From JBBKXR01 sp037969585 (GTDB taxonomy: Bacteria > Verrucomicrobiota > Verrucomicrobiia > Verrucomicrobiales > DEV007), in the NCBI GenBank assembly GCA_037969585.1, contig JBBKXR010000009.1:23259-87258 (forward strand): 64,000 nt of DNA, in the 5' to 3' direction. The notes under the pieces were generated by a model. It was not told the origin of the DNA and searched no databases. It was given only the letters and a program-made list of their open reading frames with translations. The position numbers and the translations under genes were made by a program. Of this stretch, positions 26,967-37,226 are shown in pieces. The number at the start of each line of letters is the position of its first letter. Position 1 is the stretch's first letter.

Positions 26967-29900
26967 CTAGTTGCTGCCAATGGAGGGAGTGCGCCCTTTC
27001 CATTTTGACAATTGGCGAAAATATTCTTCGACGGCGTCGCGGTAATGCTCCGGCAATTCGGTCGCCTCTTCCTGGAGAAATTCGCGTCGCAGTTCGGAGC
27101 CGATGCGATTCCAGTCCCGGCCCTCATTGTTGGCATCGCGAAAAAATGTCGCGCCAGCGGCGAGTGCGCTTTCGTCCGCTCCGTCGCTGGTGCCTTCGAT
27201 CTCCTGACTGCCGCCCCCTACCATGGCTTTAGCACCTGCCACGGCGCTGGCGTCGGAACTGGTATCGGCTTGGGCAGACGAGCGCTGCTGATCGGTGCCG
27301 GCATTCTGCACGTTCTTTTCGGCGAGACTTTGAGCGATCGCTTGGGCTTGTTGCAAACCTTGGTCGCGGGCCAGTTGAGCCATTTCGACAGCCTTGTTTT
27401 GGCCATTGCTATCACCCGAATTATCGGCCGATGTTGCGGCAGCTTGTCCCGCTGAGGTGGCCCCGCTCTGCTTGCTGCTTTCGCCTGTTTCGCCAGTAGG
27501 TTCGGTAGCTTGCCCATCAGGTGATGACGGCTCGCCAGCCTTGGATTTGCCACCCGGCTTGGTGGAGGTCAAAGACGCGACATCGACCTGGCTGCGTTTT
27601 TCACCCGGCGGCTCCGAAGCCGAACCGTCGGGGGGTGATACTTGTTTTTCGCTACCGCTCTTGTTCTCGCTCTTACCTTCGCCCTGCTTGGTGGGTGAGG
27701 ACTGCGACTCCGACTTCGAGGCTAGTTCAGCCGGCGCGGACGGGGGTTTTGACGATGGTCTAGTCTTCCCCTGTTCGGGCTTGTTGCCGCTACTCGGATC
27801 TGATTGTTTGGCGAAGGTTTCCCAATCGGAGATAATCTGGAAGTTAGTCGGTCGGCAGCAGGGGATGCCGAAGCTCTCGCTGGCTTCACGTTCAGCTTCC
27901 AGTTTTTCTTGCAGTTCCTGCAGCGTGTTGGCGGTGATTTTCGGCAGACCGGCCACTCCGGCTCTGGCTTTACCCTTGCTTCGCTTGTCCTTTTCCTTGA
28001 TGGCGGCGACGACAAATTTGTCGAGATAGCGGACTGCGGCGTGATAGCCTTCGGTGGCTTGCTCCTGCGCGGCGACAGTATGGAAGATCGCGTTTACAGC
28101 GCTCGATTGTAAATGCTCAACGGACTCCCCGAGGGAGGGCATGAGAGAGGTCTGAACCATTTCAGTCAGTGCTTCGCCGGCGTCGGCGACTTCGTCGTTG
28201 AGAGTGAGCAGGCCGGCGCTCTCGACTTCGATTTTGCCGATCAATTGCTGCGTCTGGTGGGCGATGTTGGTTTGTTCGAGCAGCGCAGCGTGTTGCCAGT
28301 TTTGTGTTCTCAACGAGTTGCTTAGCTCATGTAGCAGGCGCTGTTCGGAAAGTGTGTTTTCCAATTCGCCGAGGCGCAGAGAGAGAAAGCGTTGACTGCT
28401 GCCGCCGGTCTCGCGCAACTCGTCGCGCAACTGTTCGGCGGCTAGTGTCAGGTCGTTCAGTGTTTGTTGGCTTGCGCGGATCAGCGCGTCGACATCGGTG
28501 GTTTCGCTGCCCGAACCGCGCATGGCGGTGAGCAGGGCCGAATTGAGCGGCTTGAGCCATGCGGGTTCAGCTGCGGGGGACCAAGTCCGAGCCTTACCCA
28601 GCGTGCGCTGCAGTGCAGTGGCGACCTTGTCATGGTGGTCTACGATGACCGGTCCAAGTTCGCGGGCGACCGTTGCGTCATCTTCGGCGCGTATGCCCAG
28701 AGTCATCGCCTGGACGCGCTGATGACGGTGGGCAAGCGCCTCGAGTTGATCTCGAAAATTTTCCGCTTCAATCTGCGATTTATCCATGTAGCGCTGCCAG
28801 AGATCGGGATTTTGTTCGAGCAGCTCAGCGGTTTTTTTGTAAAGGGCTTTACGCGATTCCAGTAGTTTGAGTGCCGCGTCCGCCTGTTCTTTGCTTACCT
28901 CGTCCGGGCTTCGCTGGTAGGGCGTTCCGCCGCCACCTGCTTCCATGAGCACGGGCAAATCCTCGACCTGGGCGACGTGCATTTTCATCAATTCGCTCAT
29001 CGCCATCTCGGCTTCGACCTGACTTCGTACCTGGGCCACACTACTGTCGAGACGGTCGAGGGCAGCGACAGCTTGAACGAGATGCCCCTCGGCCATATTG
29101 CGGTGTGGCTCGCGAGGTGGTAGTTCATCGAGGCTGCCAGCGACTGCGCCTTTGAGCATTACGTCGGCAGGCTGGAGGTGACTTCGTACGACGGTTTGCA
29201 ACTGCAGGCTCAGAAACGCGTAAGGAGTGCCGGGTGCTTCTGCGGCGAAATTTTCGGTGGCTTGGCTGGCGGTTTCGATATCTTTGCGCGCGCTTTCGAC
29301 GGCGGCGTAGAGAGGGGCCACGTTGCGTTTCTCGCCTCGGACATACTTCGGGGCTTTGGCGCTGCGGCTATGTTTGAGGGCGCTGGCAATATAAGTCTTC
29401 AGCTGTCCGAAAGCCGCCTCGACGGCGAGGTTTTTTTTCTTTTTTGCGCCTATTTCATTGATCAGTTCCCGGCTGGCGATACGCAAGGCGCGTTCTTCCG
29501 AGGTGCTCGATTCGCCATTCTTTTCGCCGATTTTAAGCGAGCGTTTGGTCATTCTATTCTCAGGATTGTCGCCGCCACTCGGGTCTTGGCTTTTTGCGGT
29601 GGAATCTGATTCGAGCGAGTTTGCCACTTTTTCACCGGCATCGCCGAGTTGCTCGTAGGCATCGCGAACCCTCACGGCGTAGCTGACTTCATCATCGGGC
29701 TTGAGACCCAGATCAGATGTTGGAATGCCTGCGCGGATTTCAATGTCGTTCTTGCCTTTTTGATCACCGAGATCGATCGGCAGAACTCTCTCGCGCTGCT
29801 GCCCATTCGCATCGGTGATGGTGACGACGAGTTCAGCGGCGGTGACGCCAACATCGTCGTGCGCTCCGAAGGCGACTTCGATGTCGTGGCTGAAGCTGAT

Positions 29901-31157
29901 CATATCGCGGGCTGAATCAGCGCTGAGTTCCACAGTCGGAGCTTGGTCGGCGAGCACTTCGATCCGGCAGAACGGCAGGCTACGGTTGGCGTGACCTTCG
30001 GTGCTCTCGAACGTGGGGCGGAACATCAGATCTGCATTTAGTTCAGTGCGAAAACGGTAGTGGCGCTCATCGATTCTCTGCACCGGCAAGGTTTGAGTAT
30101 CGCCATCGCCGATGGCGGCTTCCAGTGTGGCGCTGGAAATGTCGCGATCCATTTTCAGCACGACCTCAACGGAGGAGCCGCGCACTGCCCGCACCTCCGA
30201 TGGAGTCTTTTGCCAGATTCGTGGTGGACGCGTCGAGTAGTCGGGATCGGTAACGGTGACTTCGATCGCTGACAATTGCGGTCGTTCGGTGAGTTCTACC
30301 GTACGCCATGGCGTTGTGGCATCGCCAGCGAGCAGCCGGTAACGAATAGGCTTTCGCAGACGCTCAACGGTGAATGTCGTAGGAGCATTGACATCAGTTG
30401 TCGTCGCGCTGCTCTGCCGTCGAATGGCAGTGGGTGATTCGAGATCACCTCGACCGTCCGCCATTTCCAAAACAACTTCAGCGGGAATTTTACCACCGAC
30501 CGAAGCGCGGATCTCGGCATCGCTACCGGTCAGCAGCGGACTGGACGGAGGCGTGCGCTCGTCGATACGAGTCAGCGGCAGATCGGCCCACGGAAAAGCG
30601 AACCGTGCCAGCAGCCGGGGCGAACCCTGTGGAAGGAAAGCGGCGAGAAAGGCGAGCAGCAGGAAGCCGGATACTGCGAGCGTGACCAAGTTCCGACGAT
30701 CGACGGGTTGTGGTTCGATAGTGGCCGGATTGACGAAGCGACACATCGGCAAGGTTTCCTGGATCAATGCCTTTGCCATCGCGGACGAACCCGTAGCACC
30801 AGCTCCGTCGGGCTGTAAGGCCGCGACAGTTGACCAGCGTTCCTGGGATCGGCTTGAAGACCGATCAAGGGCTCCAGCCGCGGCCAGATCATCGGGCCGA
30901 CCGAGCTGAACCTTTAACGCTCTATAAAGAAAGCAGGCGCTAATGGTGAGCACCAGCAGTGGACCAATCCAACGCGGCCACGGCGATTGCCAGGCGGCAT
31001 ACCAGTCGATAACCACAACTGCAAGCAGGCCTACCGTGAAGTAGGCGCCGGTCCGCAGCCATTCCCGTTGGGCGTGCCGCCGACGTTTGAATTCGGCGAC
31101 GGAACGGATCGTGTCCGCGATCTGTTGTTCTGATTTGTCGGCTTGCGCACTCATCAT
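26967..31157 (-). CDS. very large membrane/coiled-coil protein (DUF4175-like)
   Basis: A 1396-residue protein. Three membrane segments lie near the N-terminus (about 38-56, 62-80, 157-176). They are followed by beta-rich extracytoplasmic domains (~230-500) with TVEL.ADSARD-type Ig-like patterns, and a long helical, probably coiled-coil region (~560-1070). A Ser/Gly/Lys/Gln-rich low-complexity segment (~1110-1320) precedes a short C-terminal module (GRDWNRIGSELRREFL...LPEHYRDAVEEYFRQL). That ending is typical of the large proteins next to MoxR/DUF58/BatA genes in PVC bacteria. It probably forms an envelope-spanning scaffold. No enzymatic motif is seen. Confidence 0.78.
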   Translation of the reverse strand: MMSAQADKSEQQIADTIRSVAEFKRRRHAQREWLRTGAYFTVGLLAVVVIDWYAAWQSPWPRWIGPLLVLTISACFLYRALKVQLGRPDDLAAAGALDRSSSRSQERWSTVAALQPDGAGATGSSAMAKALIQETLPMCRFVNPATIEPQPVDRRNLVTLAVSGFLLLAFLAAFLPQGSPRLLARFAFPWADLPLTRIDERTPPSSPLLTGSDAEIRASVGGKIPAEVVLEMADGRGDLESPTAIRRQSSATTTDVNAPTTFTVERLRKPIRYRLLAGDATTPWRTVELTERPQLSAIEVTVTDPDYSTRPPRIWQKTPSEVRAVRGSSVEVVLKMDRDISSATLEAAIGDGDTQTLPVQRIDERHYRFRTELNADLMFRPTFESTEGHANRSLPFCRIEVLADQAPTVELSADSARDMISFSHDIEVAFGAHDDVGVTAAELVVTITDANGQQRERVLPIDLGDQKGKNDIEIRAGIPTSDLGLKPDDEVSYAVRVRDAYEQLGDAGEKVANSLESDSTAKSQDPSGGDNPENRMTKRSLKIGEKNGESSTSEERALRIASRELINEIGAKKKKNLAVEAAFGQLKTYIASALKHSRSAKAPKYVRGEKRNVAPLYAAVESARKDIETASQATENFAAEAPGTPYAFLSLQLQTVVRSHLQPADVMLKGAVAGSLDELPPREPHRNMAEGHLVQAVAALDRLDSSVAQVRSQVEAEMAMSELMKMHVAQVEDLPVLMEAGGGGTPYQRSPDEVSKEQADAALKLLESRKALYKKTAELLEQNPDLWQRYMDKSQIEAENFRDQLEALAHRHQRVQAMTLGIRAEDDATVARELGPVIVDHHDKVATALQRTLGKARTWSPAAEPAWLKPLNSALLTAMRGSGSETTDVDALIRASQQTLNDLTLAAEQLRDELRETGGSSQRFLSLRLGELENTLSEQRLLHELSNSLRTQNWQHAALLEQTNIAHQTQQLIGKIEVESAGLLTLNDEVADAGEALTEMVQTSLMPSLGESVEHLQSSAVNAIFHTVAAQEQATEGYHAAVRYLDKFVVAAIKEKDKRSKGKARAGVAGLPKITANTLQELQEKLEAEREASESFGIPCCRPTNFQIISDWETFAKQSDPSSGNKPEQGKTRPSSKPPSAPAELASKSESQSSPTKQGEGKSENKSGSEKQVSPPDGSASEPPGEKRSQVDVASLTSTKPGGKSKAGEPSSPDGQATEPTGETGESSKQSGATSAGQAAATSADNSGDSNGQNKAVEMAQLARDQGLQQAQAIAQSLAEKNVQNAGTDQQRSSAQADTSSDASAVAGAKAMVGGGSQEIEGTSDGADESALAAGATFFRDANNEGRDWNRIGSELRREFLQEEATELPEHYRDAVEEYFRQLSKWKGRTPSIGSN

Positions 31158-31178
31158 TCGCTCGTTGGTTCGGTCCGG

Positions 31179-33995
31179 TCAGATAAGACCAGCATACTTC
31201 CTGCCGACCCATTCCATACAGAGAAAAATGAGAATGAAGATCAGCAGTGGCCAGCGATTCCACAACGGGGTTCGGGTAACGGTTTCTCGAAAATGTTTGC
31301 CGCTTTCGTGGCCGAGTATGCTGAGCGCTGCGTCCAGCCCATCCGGAGGAATGATCGTGCCGCCGGTCGAGTCTGCGAGTCTGCGTGCCGTTACCCAATC
31401 GCAGGAGTAGCCGCCGGCCTCACTGCTTGGCTTGGCGTTAACTATGAAGGTGGCTATCCAAGGGGTTTCCGCAGTCTCATTGTTGGCAGCTTTCCGCTTC
31501 TCGATTTCTGCCAGCAGGGAGTCGACTTGTGTTCCAGTCACCCGCACTTGGTATTCGCCGTGGCCGAGCGCCGGCAAAACCGTTGAGTAACGACCTTCGC
31601 TGCCGGCGTCTTCGGTTGCAGGCACATTAGATATATCGATCCCGGAACGACTGAGTTCGATGTTCAGATCGGCATCTTCGACCGGCGCGCCACTGGCATC
31701 GATCAGCTCGACTTCGATACGTGGCGTCGAGTCCTCAAGGTAGCGCCGCGCGTCGCTTGAGACTTTGACCAGCGCGTTGTTACCGTCAGCGTCAGCCATG
31801 GTCGCCCAGCGTAAAAACTGTCCCCAGAATCGGTAGTGATAGCGATCGCCGAAGCGATAGCGAAGAAAGTAGGTTGTCGGTGAGGGTAGGTAAAAGACTC
31901 TACCTCCGCCGAAACGGTGCCAGACAATGTAGGGCAGGGGCTCGGTGTTGCCTACCAGAGTGCCGTCGTTGGGATGCGCCTCGAGGATCACTTGAGCGCC
32001 GGGCTTGGGTATGTTGTACGGCGAAAATTCGCTCAGCTTGAGTCGGGTCGATCCGAGTTGCCAGATTGCGGTATTTTGGTCGGCGTCGTCCTCGAGACTC
32101 AGTGCGGCGATACGGCGACCTATGGGGCTTGGCACTAAACGGCAGCCGACGGATGCCATGCTGCGCCGCACATCGAGTCGCACCGGCAGTAGTTCCTGCA
32201 AGCGGGTATCGGCAAAAGCGCCGGGCATGTGTTCGCGACCGGCGATGACGACCAGCGAGCCACCCTGGTCGACGAATTTTTCCAGCGCAGCGAGCTGAGC
32301 GAGATCGAGAAAATCCGGCCCGACTTCGCCGAGGATGATGACGTTGAATTCGTCGAGCGCGTCATCTGCGACCAAAGTCGTGGGTAGCGCCTCGCTGCTG
32401 CTCGCCGGTGTCAGAAGGATCTCACGATGCTCGGCGGTTCGGTCGCGCTTGAGCAAATTACTCAGGTAGCGCGTTTCCCAGCGGGGGGCGCCATCGATCA
32501 GCAAGACCTGAAGGTCGCCGGTAAAAACGTCGACAGCGATCGACTGGCGATTATTTCCGGTGATCTTCTCTCCCTCCAGAGCCACGATCTCGACTTCGAA
32601 ATGGCGCAGGCCGATGTCGTTGACCGGCGTCGACAGGCGCAGCGTCTGATCCTTGCCGGACTCGTCAAAGGCGACGTCGACCGAGTCGAGTTCGATGCCG
32701 TCGGCGAGCAGTCGTACTTGCGTTGTCTCCCCGGAAAAACCACGCGAGCCAATCAAGCAATCAACGCTGAGATAGTCGCCGCGCATCAGAGTTTCCGGAG
32801 CTGAAGCGCGCCACAAGTTGATGTCGTCGATCTGTTCGGCATTGCCGCCAACGGGAAGGATAAGCAGGGGAAAATCTTTTAGGCTCGGCGGAATTTCCAA
32901 CGGTCGGTCATCATTGTTGTGAACCGCATCAGTGACCAATATGGCGGCTTCGATGCGGCCCTCGCGATACTGGTTGGCGATCTCATCGAGCTGTGCGCTG
33001 ATGTCAGTGACCGGACCGATCCGCTCGGCGTCGTCCTTAGCAGGGGGCTCGGCTTCGGGCAGGGGAGGGGCACTCAAGTTCCAGTTGGAATCGGTTGCTG
33101 TTAGTTTTTCGGCAAAGCTTCCACGCAGCACTTCGACTTTGTCACCCAAATTCAACAAGGCCTTGTCTTCGGCTTGCAGCAGCACTTGGCGTGCGTGTTG
33201 AAGGCGGTTGGTGTGGTCTTCGGTCGGCGTTTCGCGACGCGCCAGTTCGCGCGATATTGCGGCCAGCTTCTGCAGGGATTCGTCGATATCGAAGCGGGCG
33301 CGGTCGAATGCTTCGGCAAATCTTCGACTGCCGCTGACGGTGCCGTTTGAAGCGGTGGAAAGGTCGCTCAAAAGTCCGTCGACATCCTTGCTGATTGATC
33401 GATCCAGGGCGGCTCGGACCTCGACGACCAGTGCGGGAAAAGGCAGAGCGGACGCGTTTTCGTCAAGCATTGCGATGGCTGACTCGATTTGATCAGCAAG
33501 CATTTTCAGTCGTGCCGATGCTGCCTCGTCACTGGCATCGCCAATCGCTGCGCGAGTCATCGCTAAACCCACATCAACGCGAGTTGTAGCGCGGTCGAGT
33601 TTGCCGAGCGTCGATGCTTCGTCGGCACCGCTCGCCGCCAATCGCCAGCGGGCGAGGTGGCCTTCGCCAAAATCCTGATCGATCAGGCTCATGCTCGCCG
33701 AGGTGTCGAGGTAAAGGCCGACGCCGCGATTAGATTCGAACGTTTTTTTTGTTACTTCTGACGGGCCGGCGATGATTAGAAAAACTCCGGCACATGCTGC
33801 CGCTCGCATCATCAGGAGAAGCGGAATTACCCATTTGCGTCGAGCTGACCATGCATCGCGAATTGCCAACAGGGCGAACAAGAGAAGCACTCCGCCGCCG
33901 ATCCAGAGCAATTGCCCGGGCGGTAAAGGGCCGTCGAAGTCTCTCGACTGCTCGACCGCAATCGGCGTCGATTCGCTGGCGAAGAACTCGTTCAT
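31179..33995 (-). CDS. membrane protein with VWA-like and GATase-like domains
   Basis: A 938-residue protein. Two N-terminal membrane helices (~27-45 and 55-76) precede a von Willebrand A-like strand with an intact MIDAS start, GLYLDTSASM (Asp97, Ser99, Ser101). The centre holds a class I glutamine amidotransferase-like fold (ALEKFVDQGGSLVVIAGREHMPGAF) without an obvious catalytic cysteine. A final helix ends in EWVGRKYAGLI. Its start overlaps the stop of the BatA-like gene upstream by four bases. In related operons these proteins act with MoxR as metal-dependent assembly factors; a substrate is not known. Confidence 0.8.
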   Translation of the reverse strand: MNEFFASESTPIAVEQSRDFDGPLPPGQLLWIGGGVLLLFALLAIRDAWSARRKWVIPLLLMMRAAACAGVFLIIAGPSEVTKKTFESNRGVGLYLDTSASMSLIDQDFGEGHLARWRLAASGADEASTLGKLDRATTRVDVGLAMTRAAIGDASDEAASARLKMLADQIESAIAMLDENASALPFPALVVEVRAALDRSISKDVDGLLSDLSTASNGTVSGSRRFAEAFDRARFDIDESLQKLAAISRELARRETPTEDHTNRLQHARQVLLQAEDKALLNLGDKVEVLRGSFAEKLTATDSNWNLSAPPLPEAEPPAKDDAERIGPVTDISAQLDEIANQYREGRIEAAILVTDAVHNNDDRPLEIPPSLKDFPLLILPVGGNAEQIDDINLWRASAPETLMRGDYLSVDCLIGSRGFSGETTQVRLLADGIELDSVDVAFDESGKDQTLRLSTPVNDIGLRHFEVEIVALEGEKITGNNRQSIAVDVFTGDLQVLLIDGAPRWETRYLSNLLKRDRTAEHREILLTPASSSEALPTTLVADDALDEFNVIILGEVGPDFLDLAQLAALEKFVDQGGSLVVIAGREHMPGAFADTRLQELLPVRLDVRRSMASVGCRLVPSPIGRRIAALSLEDDADQNTAIWQLGSTRLKLSEFSPYNIPKPGAQVILEAHPNDGTLVGNTEPLPYIVWHRFGGGRVFYLPSPTTYFLRYRFGDRYHYRFWGQFLRWATMADADGNNALVKVSSDARRYLEDSTPRIEVELIDASGAPVEDADLNIELSRSGIDISNVPATEDAGSEGRYSTVLPALGHGEYQVRVTGTQVDSLLAEIEKRKAANNETAETPWIATFIVNAKPSSEAGGYSCDWVTARRLADSTGGTIIPPDGLDAALSILGHESGKHFRETVTRTPLWNRWPLLIFILIFLCMEWVGRKYAGLI

Positions 33996-36208
33996 TTGAC
34001 CGATGTGCGACCCGAAGCCTGACGGCGACGAGCTAGCAGTTGCTGAGCGGTGACGAGTTCGAGGATCAGAAAACCTATCAGACCGACCAGTAGCCAGAGC
34101 GTTATCTCCTGGTCGCGTGTGGCAGTTGGTTGGGTGGAGATATTTTTTGGCGGTCCGAAGTTTAGGTCTGCCAGCAATTGATCCGCATCTAGTACTGACA
34201 AACCGTCGATCTGATCAAGCGCTTCCAGGTAGTCGCTCGGCACGGCGCGGACGTCTGACTCCTCTGCGACTCGGGCGACGCTGTAAGGAGTGTGGCCACC
34301 ATCGCTGGCGCTTTCGACCAGATAGAGGCCGGCTGGAGTGAGTTGCGAAAAATTGTCATCGAGCTTTTCCGCTGCGATCCAATCACCGTTCGGCAGTCGC
34401 ACCGAGTCCTCGTCGCTGAGTTGGCGCCAAGGTGCTGAGTCGGCGCCGCTGAGATTCGGATTGGGGAGATGATCGGCGGCGAGGTGCCAGAGTAGTTCGC
34501 GCACGAACGGGACGTAGCCGGAACACGCCGCCAGATTGCTCCACTGCGGATACCCGTTCAGCGTTGTCAGACCAACCCTGCCGCGACCAAGGCGGCGCAC
34601 AACGAGAAACGGATCGCCGCCCTCGAACTCTGCGAGCACTTCAGACGATGGCGGCATAGGGGCGCGCAGTTGGAAATGGCTGCGAATTTGCAGCTCGGTC
34701 AGGGGCGCGAGGCCGAGTTGCTGCAACTTGCTCTGCCCGGTTACGGGGCGGAGTCCGATAAGCTGTTCCTCCGAGCCGGCGACCGTCGTGACAGAATCGA
34801 TCGATGCCGGACTCAATCCGAAATCGTGCGGAAAGAACACGCTGTTGAAAGACTCGGAATCGAGGGCAGCAGGCGGCAGCAACCACAGACCGCCGCCTGC
34901 AGAGACGAAATCGTGCAGTTTGTTCGCCGAGGCAGCAACGGCATTGGGATCGCGGTCGCCGGCGGACCAGACGATCACGGCGACGCCATCGAGAGGCAGG
35001 GCGGGAAAGGCATTGATCTTGACCGGCTCCAGTTTGAAAATCGATTCGGTTCCGCCGACAGCCGCGGCAAATGCCCACTGGGCGAAGCGTTGGTCATCGT
35101 CTTCGATCAACTCAGGCGCTTCGTCGGTAACCGAGATCAAGCGTACCCGATCGACAATGTCGACGACCACAGCGGCTTCGTTGTCGATTGTCAAAGCGTC
35201 GGTCTCTCCCGTCCCGTCGATACTTAATTGAAGAGCCTGTGAACCTGCGTTGGGAAAGGCGCGGCGCAGCACCAATTCGTGTTTGATCCCCGGATCGAGC
35301 GGTGGGATTTTTGCTTCGGTCAGGGTGGCAGATTGGTGTTGGCCGATCCACAATGCGGTGGTCGGTGTGCTCGTTACCGAACCGTGATTGGTCACCGTGG
35401 CGCGCACCACCGCGTCTTCGCCAGGCGTCACGCGCTGGCGGTCGGCGGTGATTGAGTCGACACACAAACTGGGCTTCTCTCGAGCGGGGTGGTCGATGCC
35501 AACGGGCAACAGTGCGACCGAATTTGCTGCCTCTTTCCACTTGTCGTGGATGGTTCGTGCGTCCGTGACTTCAGCGTGAGGAAATCCGTTAATCGCGGCA
35601 TCGGCGATGACAATGATTCGCCGTTCGTCGCGGTCCGGGCTGAGCGTAGGAAAACTCAGTGCTCGATCGATGGCGCCGGGCCAGTCGATATTTTCGATGC
35701 CCGGCTTCAGTTCTTTCAGCGCCGCCAGCCAGTGCCCGCGGTTGCGAGAATCGTTGAGTGCGTGCGTGGCTAGTGGCGGTAACTCACGCAATTCATGGCC
35801 GATTCCGTTCACCAAAAAACGTAGCCGAGCGTCGTCGGGAATCGCATTTAAAACCCTCTCGGTGCGCTGATCGATCAGGCGGGCGATGGCGTTATCATCG
35901 AGTGCGGTCGATGCCGAGCGGTCGACGATCAGTAGAAATTCCTCGCCGCTGGCGGACGGGACGGGGCGCTGGATCAAGGGGCGGGCAAACGCCAGCACCA
36001 GCAGTGCTACGGCGATGATGCGCATCAGCATGACCAGCCAATCCTGCAGGCGCAGCGTTCGTTTTTTCCAGTTCGGTTTTGCGTCAGCAAGAAAGCGCAT
36101 CGCACCCCAGGGCATGTGCACGCGCTTGCGCTTGGCGAAAAGGTGGATCGCCAGCGGCACACCGATGGCAAACAGCCCGGCCAGGAATCCCGCACCGAGA
36201 AAACTCAT
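33992..36208 (-). CDS. BatA-like membrane protein with VWA domain
   Basis: A 738-residue protein with the BatA N-terminal domain (residues 1-80): helix 1 FLAGLFAIGVPLAIHLFAKRKR, the PWGAMRFL signature, then helix 2 LVMLMRIIAVALLVLAFARP. The VWA domain begins FLLIVDRSAS (Asp96, Ser98, Ser100 of the MIDAS). Later segments are GATase-like (GVAVIVWSAGD, FVSAGGGLWLLPP), ending with a membrane helix near 705-725. Four-base overlaps link it to the genes on both sides, so the operon is tightly coupled. Confidence 0.85.
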   Translation of the reverse strand: MSFLGAGFLAGLFAIGVPLAIHLFAKRKRVHMPWGAMRFLADAKPNWKKRTLRLQDWLVMLMRIIAVALLVLAFARPLIQRPVPSASGEEFLLIVDRSASTALDDNAIARLIDQRTERVLNAIPDDARLRFLVNGIGHELRELPPLATHALNDSRNRGHWLAALKELKPGIENIDWPGAIDRALSFPTLSPDRDERRIIVIADAAINGFPHAEVTDARTIHDKWKEAANSVALLPVGIDHPAREKPSLCVDSITADRQRVTPGEDAVVRATVTNHGSVTSTPTTALWIGQHQSATLTEAKIPPLDPGIKHELVLRRAFPNAGSQALQLSIDGTGETDALTIDNEAAVVVDIVDRVRLISVTDEAPELIEDDDQRFAQWAFAAAVGGTESIFKLEPVKINAFPALPLDGVAVIVWSAGDRDPNAVAASANKLHDFVSAGGGLWLLPPAALDSESFNSVFFPHDFGLSPASIDSVTTVAGSEEQLIGLRPVTGQSKLQQLGLAPLTELQIRSHFQLRAPMPPSSEVLAEFEGGDPFLVVRRLGRGRVGLTTLNGYPQWSNLAACSGYVPFVRELLWHLAADHLPNPNLSGADSAPWRQLSDEDSVRLPNGDWIAAEKLDDNFSQLTPAGLYLVESASDGGHTPYSVARVAEESDVRAVPSDYLEALDQIDGLSVLDADQLLADLNFGPPKNISTQPTATRDQEITLWLLVGLIGFLILELVTAQQLLARRRQASGRTSVK

Positions 36209-37200
36209 CGCCCCCCTTCCTTGTTCTTGTCCGAACGCGGTTTGGCATCGTCGCCGGTTACCGGTGCGAGGCTGCCGGTATTCCAGCGTCGCAAAAATGC
36301 CGCCAAAACCGCGCCGACCGAGCGATCCGTTCGCAGTCGAAGATAGCCACAGCCGAGTCCGGTGCAGCGCTGTTGAACGTCTTCGAGGAAGGCGTTGAAT
36401 TGCTCCAGATAGGCGTCGCGATAGACGCTTGGATCAATGTCGAGATGGTAGTCCTCGACCTCCAGATCTTCGAATCGCATGCCGTCCTCAAAACTAAATT
36501 CGACCTCCTCCGGCGCGAGTACATGACCGTAGACCACTTCGTGACCGCGCACCGTCAATTGTCGCAGGATGTCCTCCGTTTCGCTGCCGTCCATGAAACC
36601 GTCGGTCAAAATGACGACGCGCATTCGAGTCGGAAACAACGGGATGATACGCTCGACCAAAGCCGCCAAGTGCGTGTCGCCTTGTGGTTGCACCGGTGCA
36701 ATATCTTGAAATAATGCTTCGAAATGCGACGGGGTCGAACGCGGCTCGACGATCATGGCGTGACCGCGCACGTTCCAACTCGCTAATCCAACCGGGTCGC
36801 GCTGGCCAAGCAGAAGTCGCGCAAAACACGCCGCGGCCCGCAAGGAGTGATCGAATTTGCTCGGCGTCGACAAACCGAACTCCATCGAGCCGCTGCGATC
36901 GATCAAGATCATCGTCGCAATGGTGCGCTCATCCTCATAGCGCTTGATGTAGTGACGGTCGCGTTTTGCCAGCAATCGCCAGTCGAGCTGCCTCAGAGCA
37001 TCGCCGGGATGGTAGGGGCGATGGTCGGCAAACTCACTGCAACCGCCGAGCTGAGATGAGCGATGGCTGCCGGAGTAAAGGCCTTCTGAGCGCCGCCTTG
37101 TGTTGAAAGGGAGGCCCTCGATCCATTTGAAATCCTCCGACTTGAGTAGGCGTGCGCCGACCCCGCGAGCGTTGGATTCTTGACCCGTCGAGTCGCTCAT
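36205..37200 (-). CDS. DUF58 domain protein
   Basis: A 331-residue soluble protein. The DUF58 signature is fully present: FADHRPYHPGDALRQLDW (57-74), RLLAKRD, YIKRYEDE. An overlapping VWA-like core follows with MIDAS DRSGSM (Asp101, Ser103, Ser105). DUF58 proteins are encoded next to MoxR ATPases in many phyla and are thought to be MoxR clients or adaptors. It starts 26 bp after moxR and overlaps the next gene by four bases. Confidence 0.92.
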   Translation of the reverse strand: MSDSTGQESNARGVGARLLKSEDFKWIEGLPFNTRRRSEGLYSGSHRSSQLGGCSEFADHRPYHPGDALRQLDWRLLAKRDRHYIKRYEDERTIATMILIDRSGSMEFGLSTPSKFDHSLRAAACFARLLLGQRDPVGLASWNVRGHAMIVEPRSTPSHFEALFQDIAPVQPQGDTHLAALVERIIPLFPTRMRVVILTDGFMDGSETEDILRQLTVRGHEVVYGHVLAPEEVEFSFEDGMRFEDLEVEDYHLDIDPSVYRDAYLEQFNAFLEDVQQRCTGLGCGYLRLRTDRSVGAVLAAFLRRWNTGSLAPVTGDDAKPRSDKNKEGGR

Positions 37201-37226
37201 CGGTTTTCTAAACGGAGCCTAATAGC